A DNA stretch of 64,000 nt, taken from NCBI RefSeq assembly GCF_026210795.1, contig NC_089458.1:744001-808000 (forward strand). Reading direction: 5' to 3'. The notes under the pieces are model-generated. The model had not been told where the DNA came from, did not search any database, and saw nothing but the letters and a program-made list of their open reading frames with translations. Positions 1 to 11,387 of this stretch are shown piece after piece. Made by a program: the position numbers and the translations under genes. Numbering within the stretch: the stretch's first letter is position 1; every line of letters starts with the position of its first letter. Source of the DNA: Rhizophagus irregularis. Its lineage: Eukaryota; Glomeromycota; Glomeromycetes; Glomerales; Glomeraceae.

Positions 1-62
1 ATTTATTATAGTTGTCTGAAAAATTCACTATATCAAGGGTTCACTATATCAAGGTTTGACTG
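1..62. mobile_element. Terminal fragment of a pogo/Tc1-like element
   Basis: The window opens inside an element. A phrase reading 'ttcactatatcaagg' occurs twice and the segment ends in ...tttgactg followed by TA. Read from the other strand this is a CAGTCAAACC-type terminus next to a TA dinucleotide, as in pogo/Tigger elements. Only this end is in the window. Confidence 0.5.
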
Positions 63-332
63 TACTTTTCTATAATTTAAAAAAAAAACTGCAAAAATTA
101 TATGTATTAAAATTTTAAAAAATTATTTGTATAAATAGTGTTCTATAATATATAATACTTATTAGTATATTTTTTCTAGTATTTCTATTATTTTTTTTAC
201 CTTTATGTGACTTGTATAATGTGATCAATTTTACTAATATATTTGTTTATTATTTACCTTATTATAATAAAATTCTCTTTTTTTTCTTTTTATATTCCTT
301 TTTTTACATTAAAATAATATTTTAAAAGTTTA

Positions 333-804
333 TTAAGACATAATCTGCCTAAGAATTACAGAAAATCACTATATAAATTTGGGAAAAAAAATTAAAACCA
401 AAAAAAGGCATTATCTTGTGATACAGTGATTGGATTTTAATGATTTTTTTTCGAGTTTATAGCTTTCGATGCACTTTTCAAAACAAAAAAAAAAGATATT
501 CAAAATTGGACTGGTATATCACAATATAATCACAAAAATGATTTTTTCCAGGTAAATCTTCTGAAATTCCAGATAAATCTTCTGCTGCCCATAAAAAATT
601 ATGGTTTCAATTATCTTGTGATATATCGGTCCAATTATAAATATCTTTTTTTTATTTTGAAAAGTAACTGTTACTACTTAATTAGCAAAGGAATTGTTGA
701 AATCCAATCACTAGATCACGAGATAGTGCCTTTTTTTGGTTTTAATTTTTTTTTCTGAATTTATATAGTAATTTTCTGTAGTTCTTAGGCAGATTATGTC
801 TTAA
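333..804. mobile_element. Long-hairpin MITE (about 200-bp arms)
   Basis: The ends are inverted copies. TTAAGACATAATCTGCC at 333 is matched by its reverse complement ending at 804, and the match continues with few mismatches for about 100 bp. A second inner inverted block (near 475-525 and 615-668) extends the pairing, so nearly the whole 472 bp can fold. There is no coding capacity. A target-site duplication is not clear. Confidence 0.75.
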
Positions 805-2552
805 ATAATAAAAAAAATAAAAATTTTTTGAAAAACTTAAAGTATATAATATTTTTATAAAGTTGTAAATGATTTTTATTTACATTAAACATGTTTTTTT
901 TAGAATTTATATTATTAATTTTAAAATGACAAATTTGAGTAGATTAAGTAATTATTTAATAACATAAAAATATTTATTTATTGATATTACTTAAATATTT
1001 ATCTATTTTTTTTAATAAAATTAATTATTTACATTTATTTTTAATTTTATAATTTTATAGCATAATTTTAAAATTTCAGTTAAATAAAATAGATTTAAAA
1101 AACTTAATAATACTATTTAGTAGATTTAAATATCAATTTTTATTAAAATATCTTGAATATTTGCAAAAATAAGTTTTGCTAACTTGTCTTTTAGGTTAAA
1201 TAATTTGAATTAAATCACTTTCCTAAAAATTTATATTTTTATATTTTACATGATTTTTTACTAATTATTTTTTTAAAAAATTTTTTTTAAAAAAAAATTA
1301 TTTGTGTTATTATTTATTTTATTTTACATAGATTTTATTTATTTGGACATTTCTTGATAATATTATTTATATTTAAAAATTTATTAATAGGTTAAATTGC
1401 AGATTAAATTACGCTAATTGCCAAAATCGCCTCATGGCAGCTTTGCGTTACTAATAAAATTTGGGGATAATAGCGATAATAAAAAAAAGCATTTTTTGCA
1501 TCGCGCGCGAAATAAGTTTCACCCATTTTACAAACAGAAATATCATAAAAACAATATTTTCTTTCATTTTACGACAAGTCATATTTGCCAAAAAATTTTA
1601 TAATTATATTTCTGTAACTGGTTTTCTTCAACTTTCACTTGTTTTTAATAATAAAAATATTTTAAAAAAGCTTTTTAAAACCAACTTTAGAAGCTAAAAA
1701 TTATAGGTTTTTATTGTAAATAATGCAATATAGTAAAATGAAATATTGAAATTTTGTATATTTTAAGGTGTAAATCTGACGCGCGCATAGTAAACTCATT
1801 ATTTTGCATACAAATGTATAACTTTTTTTTGCAAATTCGTTTTTTTCAAGTATTTTTTCAGTATATCATATGATTTTTTTTATAGTCAATATGTCATCTA
1901 TGAGATATCCGCTTTTTTGAAGTTTGTGTTACGCCTGAAATCGGCGAAATTGCTTTGAATTTTATTAGCTTAGCCAGTGCCGATTTTAGGCGGATCGGCA
2001 ATTAAGTTAAAATTAGTCTTATACATAAAAATATTATGGAATTACTATATCATATATAGTGAGTAAGTATTTTTACTTTACAATATAATTTTAGTGTTTC
2101 AGTTTTATTTAAAAATAAAATAAGTCTTTAGAATTTAAGTAATATTATTTAGTAGGTATAAAACTGATTATATATTAATTTTTATTAAATTAATTTAAGT
2201 ATTTATAAAGTAATTTGAATTTTTTACAATAAAATATTTTAAAAATTGTTGTTTTTAAAAAATAAATCAATATTTATCAAGAATACAGTACATACAACCT
2301 AGTTCCAACAAAAAAATTTTTAAGCGGCCAAATTTTTTATATTATATAATACTTAACCCTATAATTTTATTGGTTAGATTTATTAATTAAGTTATAATTC
2401 TTAATTCTAGCCAGAATTATACATAATTTTAGTTAGATTTACATAGTTAATAATAATTAAACAAAAAGTAATTTTGGCCAGATTTATATGTAATTCTGGT
2501 CAGAATAAAATGGTTAAATATTTAATTTAGTAGTAAAATATTTCAACTTTAG
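805..2552. other. AT-rich intergenic DNA, no gene seen
   Basis: Very AT-rich with homopolymer runs. Two slightly GC-richer patches (about 1400-1510 and 1770-2010) carry weakly inverted phrases (aattgcc...cgcc and ggcg...ggcaatt) that could be the worn ends of an old hairpin element. Short open frames here have no coding character. Confidence 0.5.
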
Positions 2553-2560
2553 ATTGCTAC

Positions 2561-2969
2561 CAGCGCACAAAAAGTTTTTGAAAAAATACTGGAAATTTTC
2601 CGAAAAAATCAAAAAATTCTGGAAATTCATTTTTTGCATCAGAAAACGTTGATTTGGAACCAATAAAAAAAAATTTTTTTTATTTAATTGGCAATTCGGC
2701 ATAAATTCTAAAGTCTCAAATATTTTCATTATGTCTTTTATTACAATATGGATTTAAGCATTAAAGAATTAATAATAAGCTTGACTTTCGAAAATGAGAA
2801 TTAATATTTTAACGTTTTTATTATATATTAATAAAATTTCGGCATTCATAAAATTTACCGGAAATTTGCTGTGCCATGTCCGAAGAAATTCTGGGTTTAA
2901 AAAATTTTTACGGATTTATCAAAAAGCTTTCGGAAAATCTGGCAAAATTTAAATAGATTTTGTGCGCTG
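2561..2969. mobile_element. hAT-type MITE with 8-bp TSD ATTGCTAC
   Basis: Terminal inverted repeats CAGCGCACAAAA at both ends, 409 bp, flanked on each side by the direct repeat ATTGCTAC (2553-2560 and 2970-2977). An 8-bp duplication is the hallmark of hAT-superfamily insertion. The interior is non-coding and full of ggaaattt/ccgg phrases, which are shared with the element at 4704-5131. Confidence 0.85.
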
Positions 2970-2977
2970 ATTGCTAC

Positions 2978-4677
2978 TACTTTATTAAAAAATACTTTAC
3001 AGGAAATTTAAAAATATAGTTTTATTAAGTTTAATCTGATTTATTATTATACGTTTATACTTTTTATTTATCTTTTTTTTTGAATAAATAGTAGCTGAGT
3101 AATTTAAATTTCATCAAATTTAATTGCTGAGACTAAGTTGTATGTACTATTAAATATAAATAAATAAAATCATTGTATAAAATATTTACTATAGTATTTT
3201 GATTTATAGTAAAATTACTATTTCCTATATGGTTTTATTAAACAAAGTTTAGTAAAGAAATATTTCTTAAATACTATTAATATTTTTACTCATTTTTATT
3301 CTGCAATTAATCTCAATATTCTGAATATTTATATACCAACTATATATCTTTGATTTATGAACTACATTTTGAATTATTATATGGATTCTTTTCTTTTTTT
3401 TAAAAAAAATTAATTGTTATCAAAAGACCAATAAAGTATTTTTTTACCTGTTTTTCTTATTATTTTCTGTATTTTTTTATTTATTATAGCAGAAACTTCA
3501 AAAGGAAGAATAACAATTATATTAAATTTATCAGTTAAGAATTTGATTGTTTTTTAATGAATTTTATTTTGCAATTGTCTAATCTCTTATTGTATATGAA
3601 AAATAGATTAGTTAATATGTAATGCTTTTTTTTTTATTTTAAAATTAAAGATGCTAATTTATTTTTTTTTAATATAATATTATTTATATATAAAAAATAT
3701 GACTTTTTTATTGAAAATATAATATAAATAAACAATTAAAACTACATGAACTTTTACTTTTATTTTATAGGTTTGTTATATTTCATGTATTTAATAATAC
3801 ATTTGTTTTACATATATATATATAAGTTATAATTACAATTTATTTCAGTGCAGATTGTGCTTTCTATCTTCTAATTTATTAGGTTTAATTATAAAGGATG
3901 TGTAATATAAAAATGATTCCAGTTTTCTTTGAAAAGCTTTATATATTAATGATTATTATTTGTCATAAATCTTTCTTAAATTTAAATAATAATAATGATT
4001 TTTTAGTTTCTTTTGAATTCTTTTATATCATTAGTTTGATTGATAATGTTTGATTCACAATTGTTTTAATTTTTCATCTTTTTTGTTTTGTGTTCTTATC
4101 ATTTTTATTATCTTTCATTTTCCATTATCTTTAGTACATGGCTGCTTTTATTTCTTGCATTCAGCAGATGAAGACAGTATTGATTACAAGAATATTCTGA
4201 GAAAGTTTATGCTTGTTAAAGATTATATTGAAAACTATGAGTTTTGTAGTGTAGAGGAAAAATAAGGGAGAATGAAGTTAAAGGCGAATCAGCGGAGTCA
4301 ATCATGATGAGTAACCACAATTTCTGAGATCATTCTGTGGCTTGTCCATTCCAATAAGGTCTTAAGTCCCAGTTGTTTAAAGCTGATGTTGCTGATGAGT
4401 TCATAGGTCAGAAATTGGGTGCTGAGAAGTTATTTCTGTTTCAGGTCTTCTTTTTGCTTGACATTAGAGACTTAAGCATAAAGGAAACCTTTCTTGGTGG
4501 TGGTAGTGGTGATATTATCAACATTTTGTAAAGTAAACTCTGAAAAATAGAAGATATATTATAAAGGTGAGTACTAGAAGGAGATGTTTTAGCAGTAATT
4601 TTTTCTTGCTTTAACCAATAATGCAAGGTGTCTGATAAGATACCAAGTTTCTTAATGATATATATATCAGATAAATA
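2978..4677. other. AT-rich intergenic DNA with a small decayed segment
   Basis: Mostly homopolymer-rich DNA. About 4140-4640 is less AT-rich and has short open stretches in several frames with no family I recognise. It may be an old repeat or a decayed exon; I cannot support a gene. Confidence 0.4.
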
Positions 4678-4679
4678 TA

Positions 4680-5333
4680 CAGTGACACCTCTATAAGTGC
4701 ACCCAGCGTGGAAAAAAACCTTGGAAAAATTTTGGAAAAATTCCGGTTAAATATAAAAATTCCGGAAATTTATTTTTTCAACCGGTATGGAATTATGGAA
4801 TTAAAAAAAATTCCGGTTTTAGATAGTATTACCAAATATATAATAATCTTTTCTTTTTTTTATTCATGTATGGAGTAACCAGAAAAGATGTACTGGCTTT
4901 AAATAATCATATTGTAATAAACTACTGAAATAATAAATAATAAAATTAAAGATAAAAAACTTTTTTGCGATATCTGATATAAATTTATTAAATGAAATTT
5001 CCGGTATTTACAAAATATTCTGGAAATCTGCTACGCTACGACCGGAACAATTCCGGGATTATAAGATTTTACCGGTTTTATCAGAAATTTACTGGAAAAA
5101 CTGGTTAAATTATAATGGATTTTCCGCGCTGAGTGCACCCTCTATAAGTACACGTACTATATAAATTCTCTTTAAGTGCACGGTGGATCTGATCCCAACT
5201 TATAAGAGCTCTTAATATTTTACTCTCTATAAATGCACACCCTCTCTAAGTGCACATTCTACTATTTTTTTACTATTGTCCCTAATAACAATGGCGACTT
5301 AGAGAGAGTTATCGATAGGTGAAAACAAGAAAA
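4680..5333. mobile_element. pogo/Tc1-like terminus, interrupted by a MITE
   Basis: TA followed by CAGTGACACCTCTATAAGTG at 4680 has the form of a pogo-type TIR. After the inserted MITE (4704-5131) the sequence resumes with further 'ctctataagtRcac' phrases at 5140-5260, typical subterminal repeats. No matching right terminus or transposase was found, so this is a fragment. Confidence 0.5.
4704..5131. mobile_element. hAT-type MITE with 8-bp TSD AGTGCACC
   Basis: Ends CAGCGTGGAAAA and TTTTCCGCGCTG form imperfect terminal inverted repeats. The direct repeat AGTGCACC lies on both sides (4696-4703 and 5132-5139). Length 428 bp. The interior consists of degenerate 'ttccggaaattt' phrases, as in the element at 2561-2969, so the two are probably one family. 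It is inserted in the pogo-type terminus at 4680. Confidence 0.85.
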
Positions 5334-5802
5334 AATGGCAACTGTTATTGCAATGTATTACTATTTACTAAGTAAAAATTTTGCTACGGTATTTAAATAA
5401 AACATGTGTAAATAGCTAGTTGACTCCTAACTCGCTATTGTTGCATTTAGTTATATGAATACTATGAAGAATTTTTTATGCCACCCTTTTTTTATAGTAA
5501 TATGACTTATTAAGTAAATGATTGTAAACTTATAAAGTATATTTGAAATGTGTGCTAGGTTAACGGCACAGTATGGCACAGTAATTTCAAAAAGATTTAA
5601 GTTAAAGATTTTCTTTTTAATGTAAAGCTTTTCAAATTTATATATTAGATGTATTTTAAATGCATTTCTCAAAATTCGCTTTTATATGAAAGGAGGTTTT
5701 GGAAGTAGATTTTGACTTTAGTATATAACAACCAATTTTATTGTCTTTGCCAATCATTTTCAAAATTGGATTTGTTGAAAGAACAGTTTTTGTTAAATAA
5801 CT

Positions 5803-6260
5803 AACTACCCCAGTGGCACTGAAAAAATTTAGCTATCATGTAATCAATTTTGTTGATCATATCTAAAATGGATAAATTAATTTTAATAAAAAAATAAAAA
5901 ATAAGGATAGAACACAATATAAATGCCATACATTTTTTAAACTTACATGGTATGTATATTTTGAACGCTCTACAAATTTACCTAGATGAGAAAAATACAT
6001 TTTAGATATAAATTTTGACTTTTTATATGATAATTCATAAATAATTAATTTTTACAAAAATCTGTATTTAAAACCTACCTTTATTGCCTAAGTAGCAAGC
6101 AAATTTAAATATAATGTATGAGTTTTAAAATTGGAAAATGTCTGTAGTAAGTTTTATTCATGATAATTCTTTTCGTTAAATCTGTTTACCATTTTTGGGA
6201 ATGATCGACAAAAATGGTCACGTGATTGCTAAATTTTTGTCGGTGCCACTGAGGTAGTTT
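5803..6260. mobile_element. hAT-type MITE with 8-bp TSD AAATAACT
   Basis: Inverted termini (AACTACCCCAGTGGCAC at the left; GTGCCACTGAGGTAGTTT at the right) are flanked by AAATAACT at 5795-5802 and 6261-6268. The inverted match runs inward for roughly 60 bp with mismatches. Length 458 bp, non-coding. It ends about 390 bp upstream of the heat-shock gene. Confidence 0.8.
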
Positions 6261-6490
6261 AAATAACTCTTCTAAACCACCTGTATATGCTCTAAGTAAA
6301 TTTGCAGAGCGGACGAAAATACACCTAGTGCAGGAATTTAAAGGTTTTATTTTAAATAAAAAAATTGCAATTTAATTTTTTGGAAAAATCGCTGCGCCAC
6401 ACTGCGCCATCAACCTGGCACACATTTAAGACATGCACTTATAAAAGTTAATGACGTCATAATACTATTATCCTTGACATAGAATTTAAT

Positions 6491-6503
6491 TTCGAGAAAG
6501 TTC
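6491..6503 (+). promoter_or_regulatory. Heat-shock element (three alternating pentamers)
   Basis: The sequence reads TTCGAGAAAGTTC, a perfect TTCnnGAAnnTTC array and the canonical binding site for an HSF1 trimer. It lies 146 bp upstream of the HSP20 start codon and 74 bp upstream of the TATA box, a standard position for heat induction. Confidence 0.85.
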
Positions 6504-6576
6504 TAGGATATAATCATCCATATTTGGTAATTGAACTGTACTAACCAGAAATTACGAGAAAAAGCATAAAATAAGA

Positions 6577-6584
6577 TATAAATA
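6577..6584 (+). promoter_or_regulatory. TATA box of the HSP20 gene
   Basis: TATAAATA, 65 bp before the start codon and downstream of the heat-shock element. Strong TATA boxes are typical of stress-induced genes. Confidence 0.7.
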
Positions 6585-6648
6585 AGGCCGAGAAATAACT
6601 ATTGGGAGAAAATAAAAAAATATTTCTTAAAATATTTTAAACGAAAAG

Positions 6649-7168
6649 ATGTCTATTTACGGTTGGAATAACGACTTTAACCAATTGGAACGATCTGTAA
6701 ATCGTCTTTTTGATAATTTTATGAATGATTTGAGTAGCGCAAGAAGGTCCGAACGTAACCAAAATGAAGTAGCGAGAAGATATTGGTCTCCTTTGATTGA
6801 TGTTCACGAAAGCGAAAAAGAATTTGTCGTTAACGCAGATTTACCAGTATGTATTTATAATAATTTTTAATTCGCTCGATTGAATTGTATACTAAAAAAA
6901 TAATTTTATGTAGGGAATTCCCAAAGAACAAATTAATGTTGATGTTCACGACAATACTCTTGTAATTTCTGGTGAAAATAAGCAGGAACAAAAATACAAA
7001 GAAGGAAACACTCATATTCAAGAGCGTCGTTTTGGCTCCTTCACTCGTTCCATTCCTTTACCACGAAACGTTAAAGTGGATGAGATTTCTGCTAAATTTA
7101 ATCAGGGTGTTCTTGAAGTCTCTCTTCCAAAAAGTGAACCAACTGGAAGAAAAGTTACAATTAGCTAA
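6649..7168 (+). CDS. Small heat-shock protein, HSP20/alpha-crystallin family
   Basis: Two exons (6649-6846, 6914-7168) joined by a 67-nt GT-AG intron encode 150 residues, the usual size for a fungal HSP16-20. It is an ATP-independent holdase that binds unfolding proteins and forms oligomers, normally in the cytosol. The N-terminal arm (about residues 1-45) includes YGWNNDFNQLERSVNRLFD. The alpha-crystallin domain begins at 'WSPLIDVHESEKEFVVNADLP', continues with GIPKEQINVDV and ends with the conserved GVLEVSLPK. A short tail with VTI (an I/V-x-I type motif) closes the protein. The intron falls in the conserved 'DLPG' turn. A perfect heat-shock element and TATA box lie upstream, so heat induction is very likely. 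Confidence 0.95.
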
Positions 7169-8071
7169 AATAGTGTTATTAAATATCAGATATACATATT
7201 ATATATATGTTTATATGTATATGTTCTACTTGACAACATCGTTATTTTAAATAAAAATCATTTATAATCAACTTTTAAATACTTCTTGTGAAAATTTTTT
7301 TTATGTATGCATTTTTTCTTACATTATTATTATTCTTTCTATATTAGGTTTCTAAATAAATACAAAAGATAACAGATAAATCATTTGATATACGATAAGA
7401 TTACAGTATAAATAGTATACAAGGGGAAAATAAAAGTTGGAATCAATGGAATGTCTACGTTAAAAATACTAATATTTTGAATTTGTATGAATGAAATCAT
7501 CTAGATCTAAAGATGCAATCAATCAAAAAATTTTTTTGCAAAAATACGACTCAAGGGATAATCTATTTTTTTTTAGTACATTTTTATGACATATTCATAT
7601 GAAACTTCAATGTATACATTATATTTTGAGATAATATCCGAAAATGCATAGATAAATAAGAAAGAAGTTTGTTTTCAAATTACCGGATAATTTGCTGGAT
7701 AGCGATCTTCGGAATTGATGCAATGTTTATGTACATTGTTTTATTATCTTTTGTAGTTTACCATTAAAAGCTTTTTTTGTAAATATTGCATTAATTCAAG
7801 TGCATGTGGTCATGCCGTGTAACAAGACGCCCCAAAAACCAATACATCAACGTATCATTAAAGCGTCATGGCCTTTTTCGGGGCTTTTGAAAACGTGCTT
7901 GCAATAATTATACCACCTGACTTTCATGAATTGTTTACATTTTACCCATAAAATTTAATAAAAGAATTCAATAGCTACAATTAATTCCACAGCTATACTT
8001 TGAGTAATAATTAATATTCTTTATATCAAGTTTAATAGTACAGTTTTTTTTCTCTTTATCATTACAACAAA
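7169..8071. other. Intergenic DNA between HSP20 and CDS1
   Basis: HSP20 3' UTR followed by AT-rich DNA. A less AT-rich patch near 7800-7910 just upstream of CDS1 may belong to its promoter. No gene or repeat is recognised. Confidence 0.4.
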
Positions 8072-10170
8072 ATGACAAAGAAACGAAAAGGAGGGAAGAC
8101 TCACGAGAATTCACACGAACAAAGTGGAGAAGAACTCCCTACAAAAGTTAATGGTCTTGTAAAGTCGGAGGTTAATATATGCTTATATATTCTTTTTCTG
8201 TGTTAAGAACTATTCCTATAGAGCTAAATGAACAGAAAATAATAGCGATCTTGAAATTTTTTATTATCAGGAATTTTCTTTATTTGACTGATTTACCTTA
8301 TTGATAAGTAAAACATGACTTAATAATCAATGTGAATTGATGTCAATATTTTCTTATAGGAAACTCAACCAATTGATCCCTCACAGCAAATGTCGCAAAA
8401 ATGGAAAAATATGACAGTTCGGACAATCTGGACATTCGTTATGATATTTGGTTTTTTTCTCATTTTGGGTTTAGGACATATATGGGTCATTTTTCTTGTA
8501 GTGGTGATTCAAACACTGGTATATAAAGAAGTTATTGCAATTGCGCATGTTCCGAGTAAGGAAAAGAAATTACCATGGTTCAAAACACTTAATTGGTCGG
8601 TTTCAAATATTTTTGTTTAAATAGTTACTACATTATCGATCAAATTTATCAGCAAAGTTTTACTAATTTTCATTCTTTAAAAAATTTTTTTTAGGTACTT
8701 CTTAATTAGCACGTATTATTTTCTTTATGGAGAATCGATAATTTATTATTTCAAAGCAATCGTTATGGTAGATGCTTTTCTACTTCCTTTTGCAACGCAT
8801 CATCGATTCATTTCATTTGTCCTATATTGTATAGGTAATTTAAAAATTAATTACGTGAAATTTGATGAATGTCATGATTCTAAATTCTCAGATTATATTT
8901 TTAGGGTTCGTATTCTTTGTCGCCAACCTTAAGAAGCATCATTATAAATTCCAATTCACCCAATTCGCCTGGACACATATGACTCTATTGATCGTTGTAT
9001 GTCAAAGTCACTTTATCATTAATAATATATTTGAAGGATTAATCTGGTATATATTCTACTTTTATTTCAAATGAGCCGAAAGAATTTATTCTTACAGGTT
9101 GTTTACTCATTAGGTTCGTGTTACCAGTGTCATTAGTAATCTGCAATGATATCTTCGCGTACATTTGTGGGTTTTTCTGGGGTAGAACTCCTTTAATTAA
9201 ATTGAGTCCCAAGAAAACATGGGAAGGATTCGTTGGTGCTTTGATTTGTACGATAATTTTTGGATTTTTCGTAAGTAATTTATATATTAGTTGTTTAACA
9301 TGAATGTTGATTAACTGAATTTATTGTTCTATTTTATTAGTGGTCTTCTCTATTAAGACGTTGGGATTATATGATCTGCCCCGCTCAGGTATCTTTCATT
9401 TCATAAATTTACCGTGATTAATACGTTAATAAACATTACATTTATGATTTTAGGATTTAACGACCACAGCATTTTATGGAAGATTGACGTGTGAACCAAA
9501 TCCAGTTTTTATTCCTCAACGATATGATCTCAATCCTTGGTTAACTAGTTTATTCAGACGACTCGTTAGTAAACTTTGTTTTAAGATTTTTTTGTTTAAT
9601 AATAAAAAAAAATTTTTTTTAATACCGATTTTTCTTTAGACATTTAAAGACATCAGATCAGTCTGGATCGCGCCATTACAATGGCACGTCTTGGTCATGG
9701 CTTGTTTCGCTTCTTTGATTGCACCTTTTGGTGGTTTCTTTGCAAGTGGTGTTAAGAGAGCATTCAATATCAAAGTAAGTCATCTAATCATGTAGTCATG
9801 ATAGCGCGTAAGATCATATTTCGGTTAACATCAGTTGACGAATTCATTTTTAGGACTTCGGGCATTCTATTCCCGGGCATGGTGGCATCACTGATCGTAT
9901 GGATTGCCAATTCCTAATGGGATGTTTTTCACACATGTATTACCAAAGTTTCATCAAGGTTTGTTAATTTAATGTCGATTACGTTTCCAGTTTAAATTTT
10001 TTTTATTAATCAAATTGGATTTGCTATAGATGTCATCTCTAACAGTTGGAGCGGTTCTTCAAACAATTGTTAATTCACTTAAACCACAAGATCAAATTGA
10101 ACTTTTCAATAGGTTAAAGCAATATTTATTAAGTCAAGGTCTATTGGAAGAAAGGGGGGCGACAAATTAA
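8072..10170 (+). CDS. CDS1: CDP-diacylglycerol synthase (phosphatidate cytidylyltransferase)
   Basis: Ten exons (8072-8170, 8360-8595, 8695-8834, 8905-9046, 9114-9270, 9341-9388, 9454-9564, 9640-9774, 9854-9958, 10030-10170) give 437 residues, close to yeast Cds1. The enzyme makes CDP-diacylglycerol from CTP and phosphatidic acid in the ER membrane, the precursor of phosphatidylinositol, phosphatidylserine and cardiolipin. The family signature is clear: [20 protein letters not shown] followed by GITDRMD, which holds the catalytic K-D and H-G-G residues (about residues 345-375). Multiple hydrophobic segments follow a short Lys/Gly-rich hydrophilic N terminus. '[18 protein letters not shown]' and '[13 protein letters not shown]' are also family-specific. 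The start is the first ATG in an exon lacking upstream in-frame ATGs. Confidence 0.95.
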
Positions 10171-10524
10171 AAAATAATTTGATTAATTCTTTTATAAGGC
10201 GGGCCCTAGGTGTCAAATATTTCATTAAAGCTTTATTTGAACAATTTTACAATTTATCATCAAAAATTTTAGTAAATATTATAAAATTAAATATCCACGC
10301 TTTTTATATTAAACATTTAATAAATTTAAAAATCTAAAAAAAGTTTTTCGTATATAGTTCCTAGATCATTTTGTAAAACAACTTACATAACCAGGTTCAG
10401 GTTATTATAGTTGTTTATATGTAAATATTTCTGTACTAAACTCCTGTCGGATATATATATATTAACAAGTTATAGGAATAAAAGTTCGGTATAAATGTAT
10501 ACAATTTAGAAACTATAAAAAAGT
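10171..10524. other. Convergent 3' intergenic region CDS1/RPP14
   Basis: AT-rich 3' UTR sequence of the two converging genes. Nothing else is recognised. Confidence 0.5.
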
Positions 10525-11186
10525 TTAATAAGAATCTAGTAACAATTGGTTGGTCCATTCACGACTGTCATTAATTAATCCCATTAGATAAGGGGAATTG
10601 CCAAGAACTTGAAAACTAATTTCCTTAAGATTACTATTATCAGTTCCATCATCAATATCCTCAATATTTGTGCCAGTTGCTGAGGTAGAGGCGTCTGTTG
10701 AAGTATCCAATGTTGCATTGAATAAAGTAAGTGTGCTCCATAAAGTTGTCAGGTTTCTATGATGTTTCCGAAAGTAAAGTTATTTTTAATGAAATTAGAA
10801 AATTAAGAAAGGAAAAGTGATATTCACTCTTTTTGTACTCTTATTATGCCAACAAAATCAGAATCGTGTATTTCGCCATTCCAGTCTAAAATATCTATAT
10901 GAATACCTGAACCAACTATTCCAAATAATTCTGTTAATGCGCGAGTGAATAAGGTTCTTAAAGAAAGTGAAGAAACTGGTGGAAGTGGCGTGGTTGGTGG
11001 ATCGAAATTTCTATTTGGTTTAAGAAGTTAAAGATTAACGAGAATTCTTATGAACCAATTATTATTATTATAGTTGTCCAATTACATTTTAATTTTAAGG
11101 TAATGCCATTCCGGTGTTGTAATTGTGTATTTTGTTAATTTTTTTGGAGTTGTATCTGTTGATTTGTCTCGTTTTTCGTGTTCCAT
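10525..11186 (-). CDS. RPP14: Ribonuclease P/MRP protein subunit p14 homologue
   Basis: Three exons on the complement (11186-11086, 11010-10828, 10756-10525) give 171 residues. The match is to the Rpp14/POP5 fold family: 'TPEWHYLKIKI' corresponds to the N-terminal 'YHYMKV' strand, 'RTLFTRALTELFGIVGSGI' to the helix after it, 'NLTTLWSTLTLF' to the conserved LW-S-TL segment, and 'FQVLGNSPYLMGLINDSREW' to the C-terminal 'VSPFLLALSGNSRE' region. In eukaryotes p14 is a protein subunit of nuclear RNase P, which matures tRNA 5' ends, and of RNase MRP. An acidic, Thr/Ser-rich insert (residues about 115-145) is absent from the animal protein. It is transcribed divergently from VTI1 over a 201-bp gap. 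Identification is by motif order, not alignment. Confidence 0.75.
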
Positions 11187-11387
11187 ATGCGATAATCTCT
11201 ATTCGCGTATAAAAAAGAAATCTTGATCGAATCATCTACCATCACCGTGTACGCCATTATAGAAGATCATCAAATTTCCTTTTACGTACTAGTATAATAA
11301 TACAGAAATATAAATATAAGAGCTAAGTATATAGTATATTGTATCCATCCAATATACTTATTGTTATTTGGAGAATTAAAGATCAAA
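11187..11387. promoter_or_regulatory. Shared divergent promoter region RPP14/VTI1
   Basis: Only 201 bp separate the two start codons, so both promoters must lie here or overlap the 5' exons. No specific element is recognised. Confidence 0.45.

Noticed and set aside
1418-1697. Two overlapping short plus-strand frames
   Set aside because: They start at non-ATG codons and lie in a possible old hairpin element; no coding evidence.
7800-7915. Possible small RNA gene in a less AT-rich patch
   Set aside because: No tRNA boxes, no snRNA motifs and no clear fold; left as CDS1 upstream DNA.
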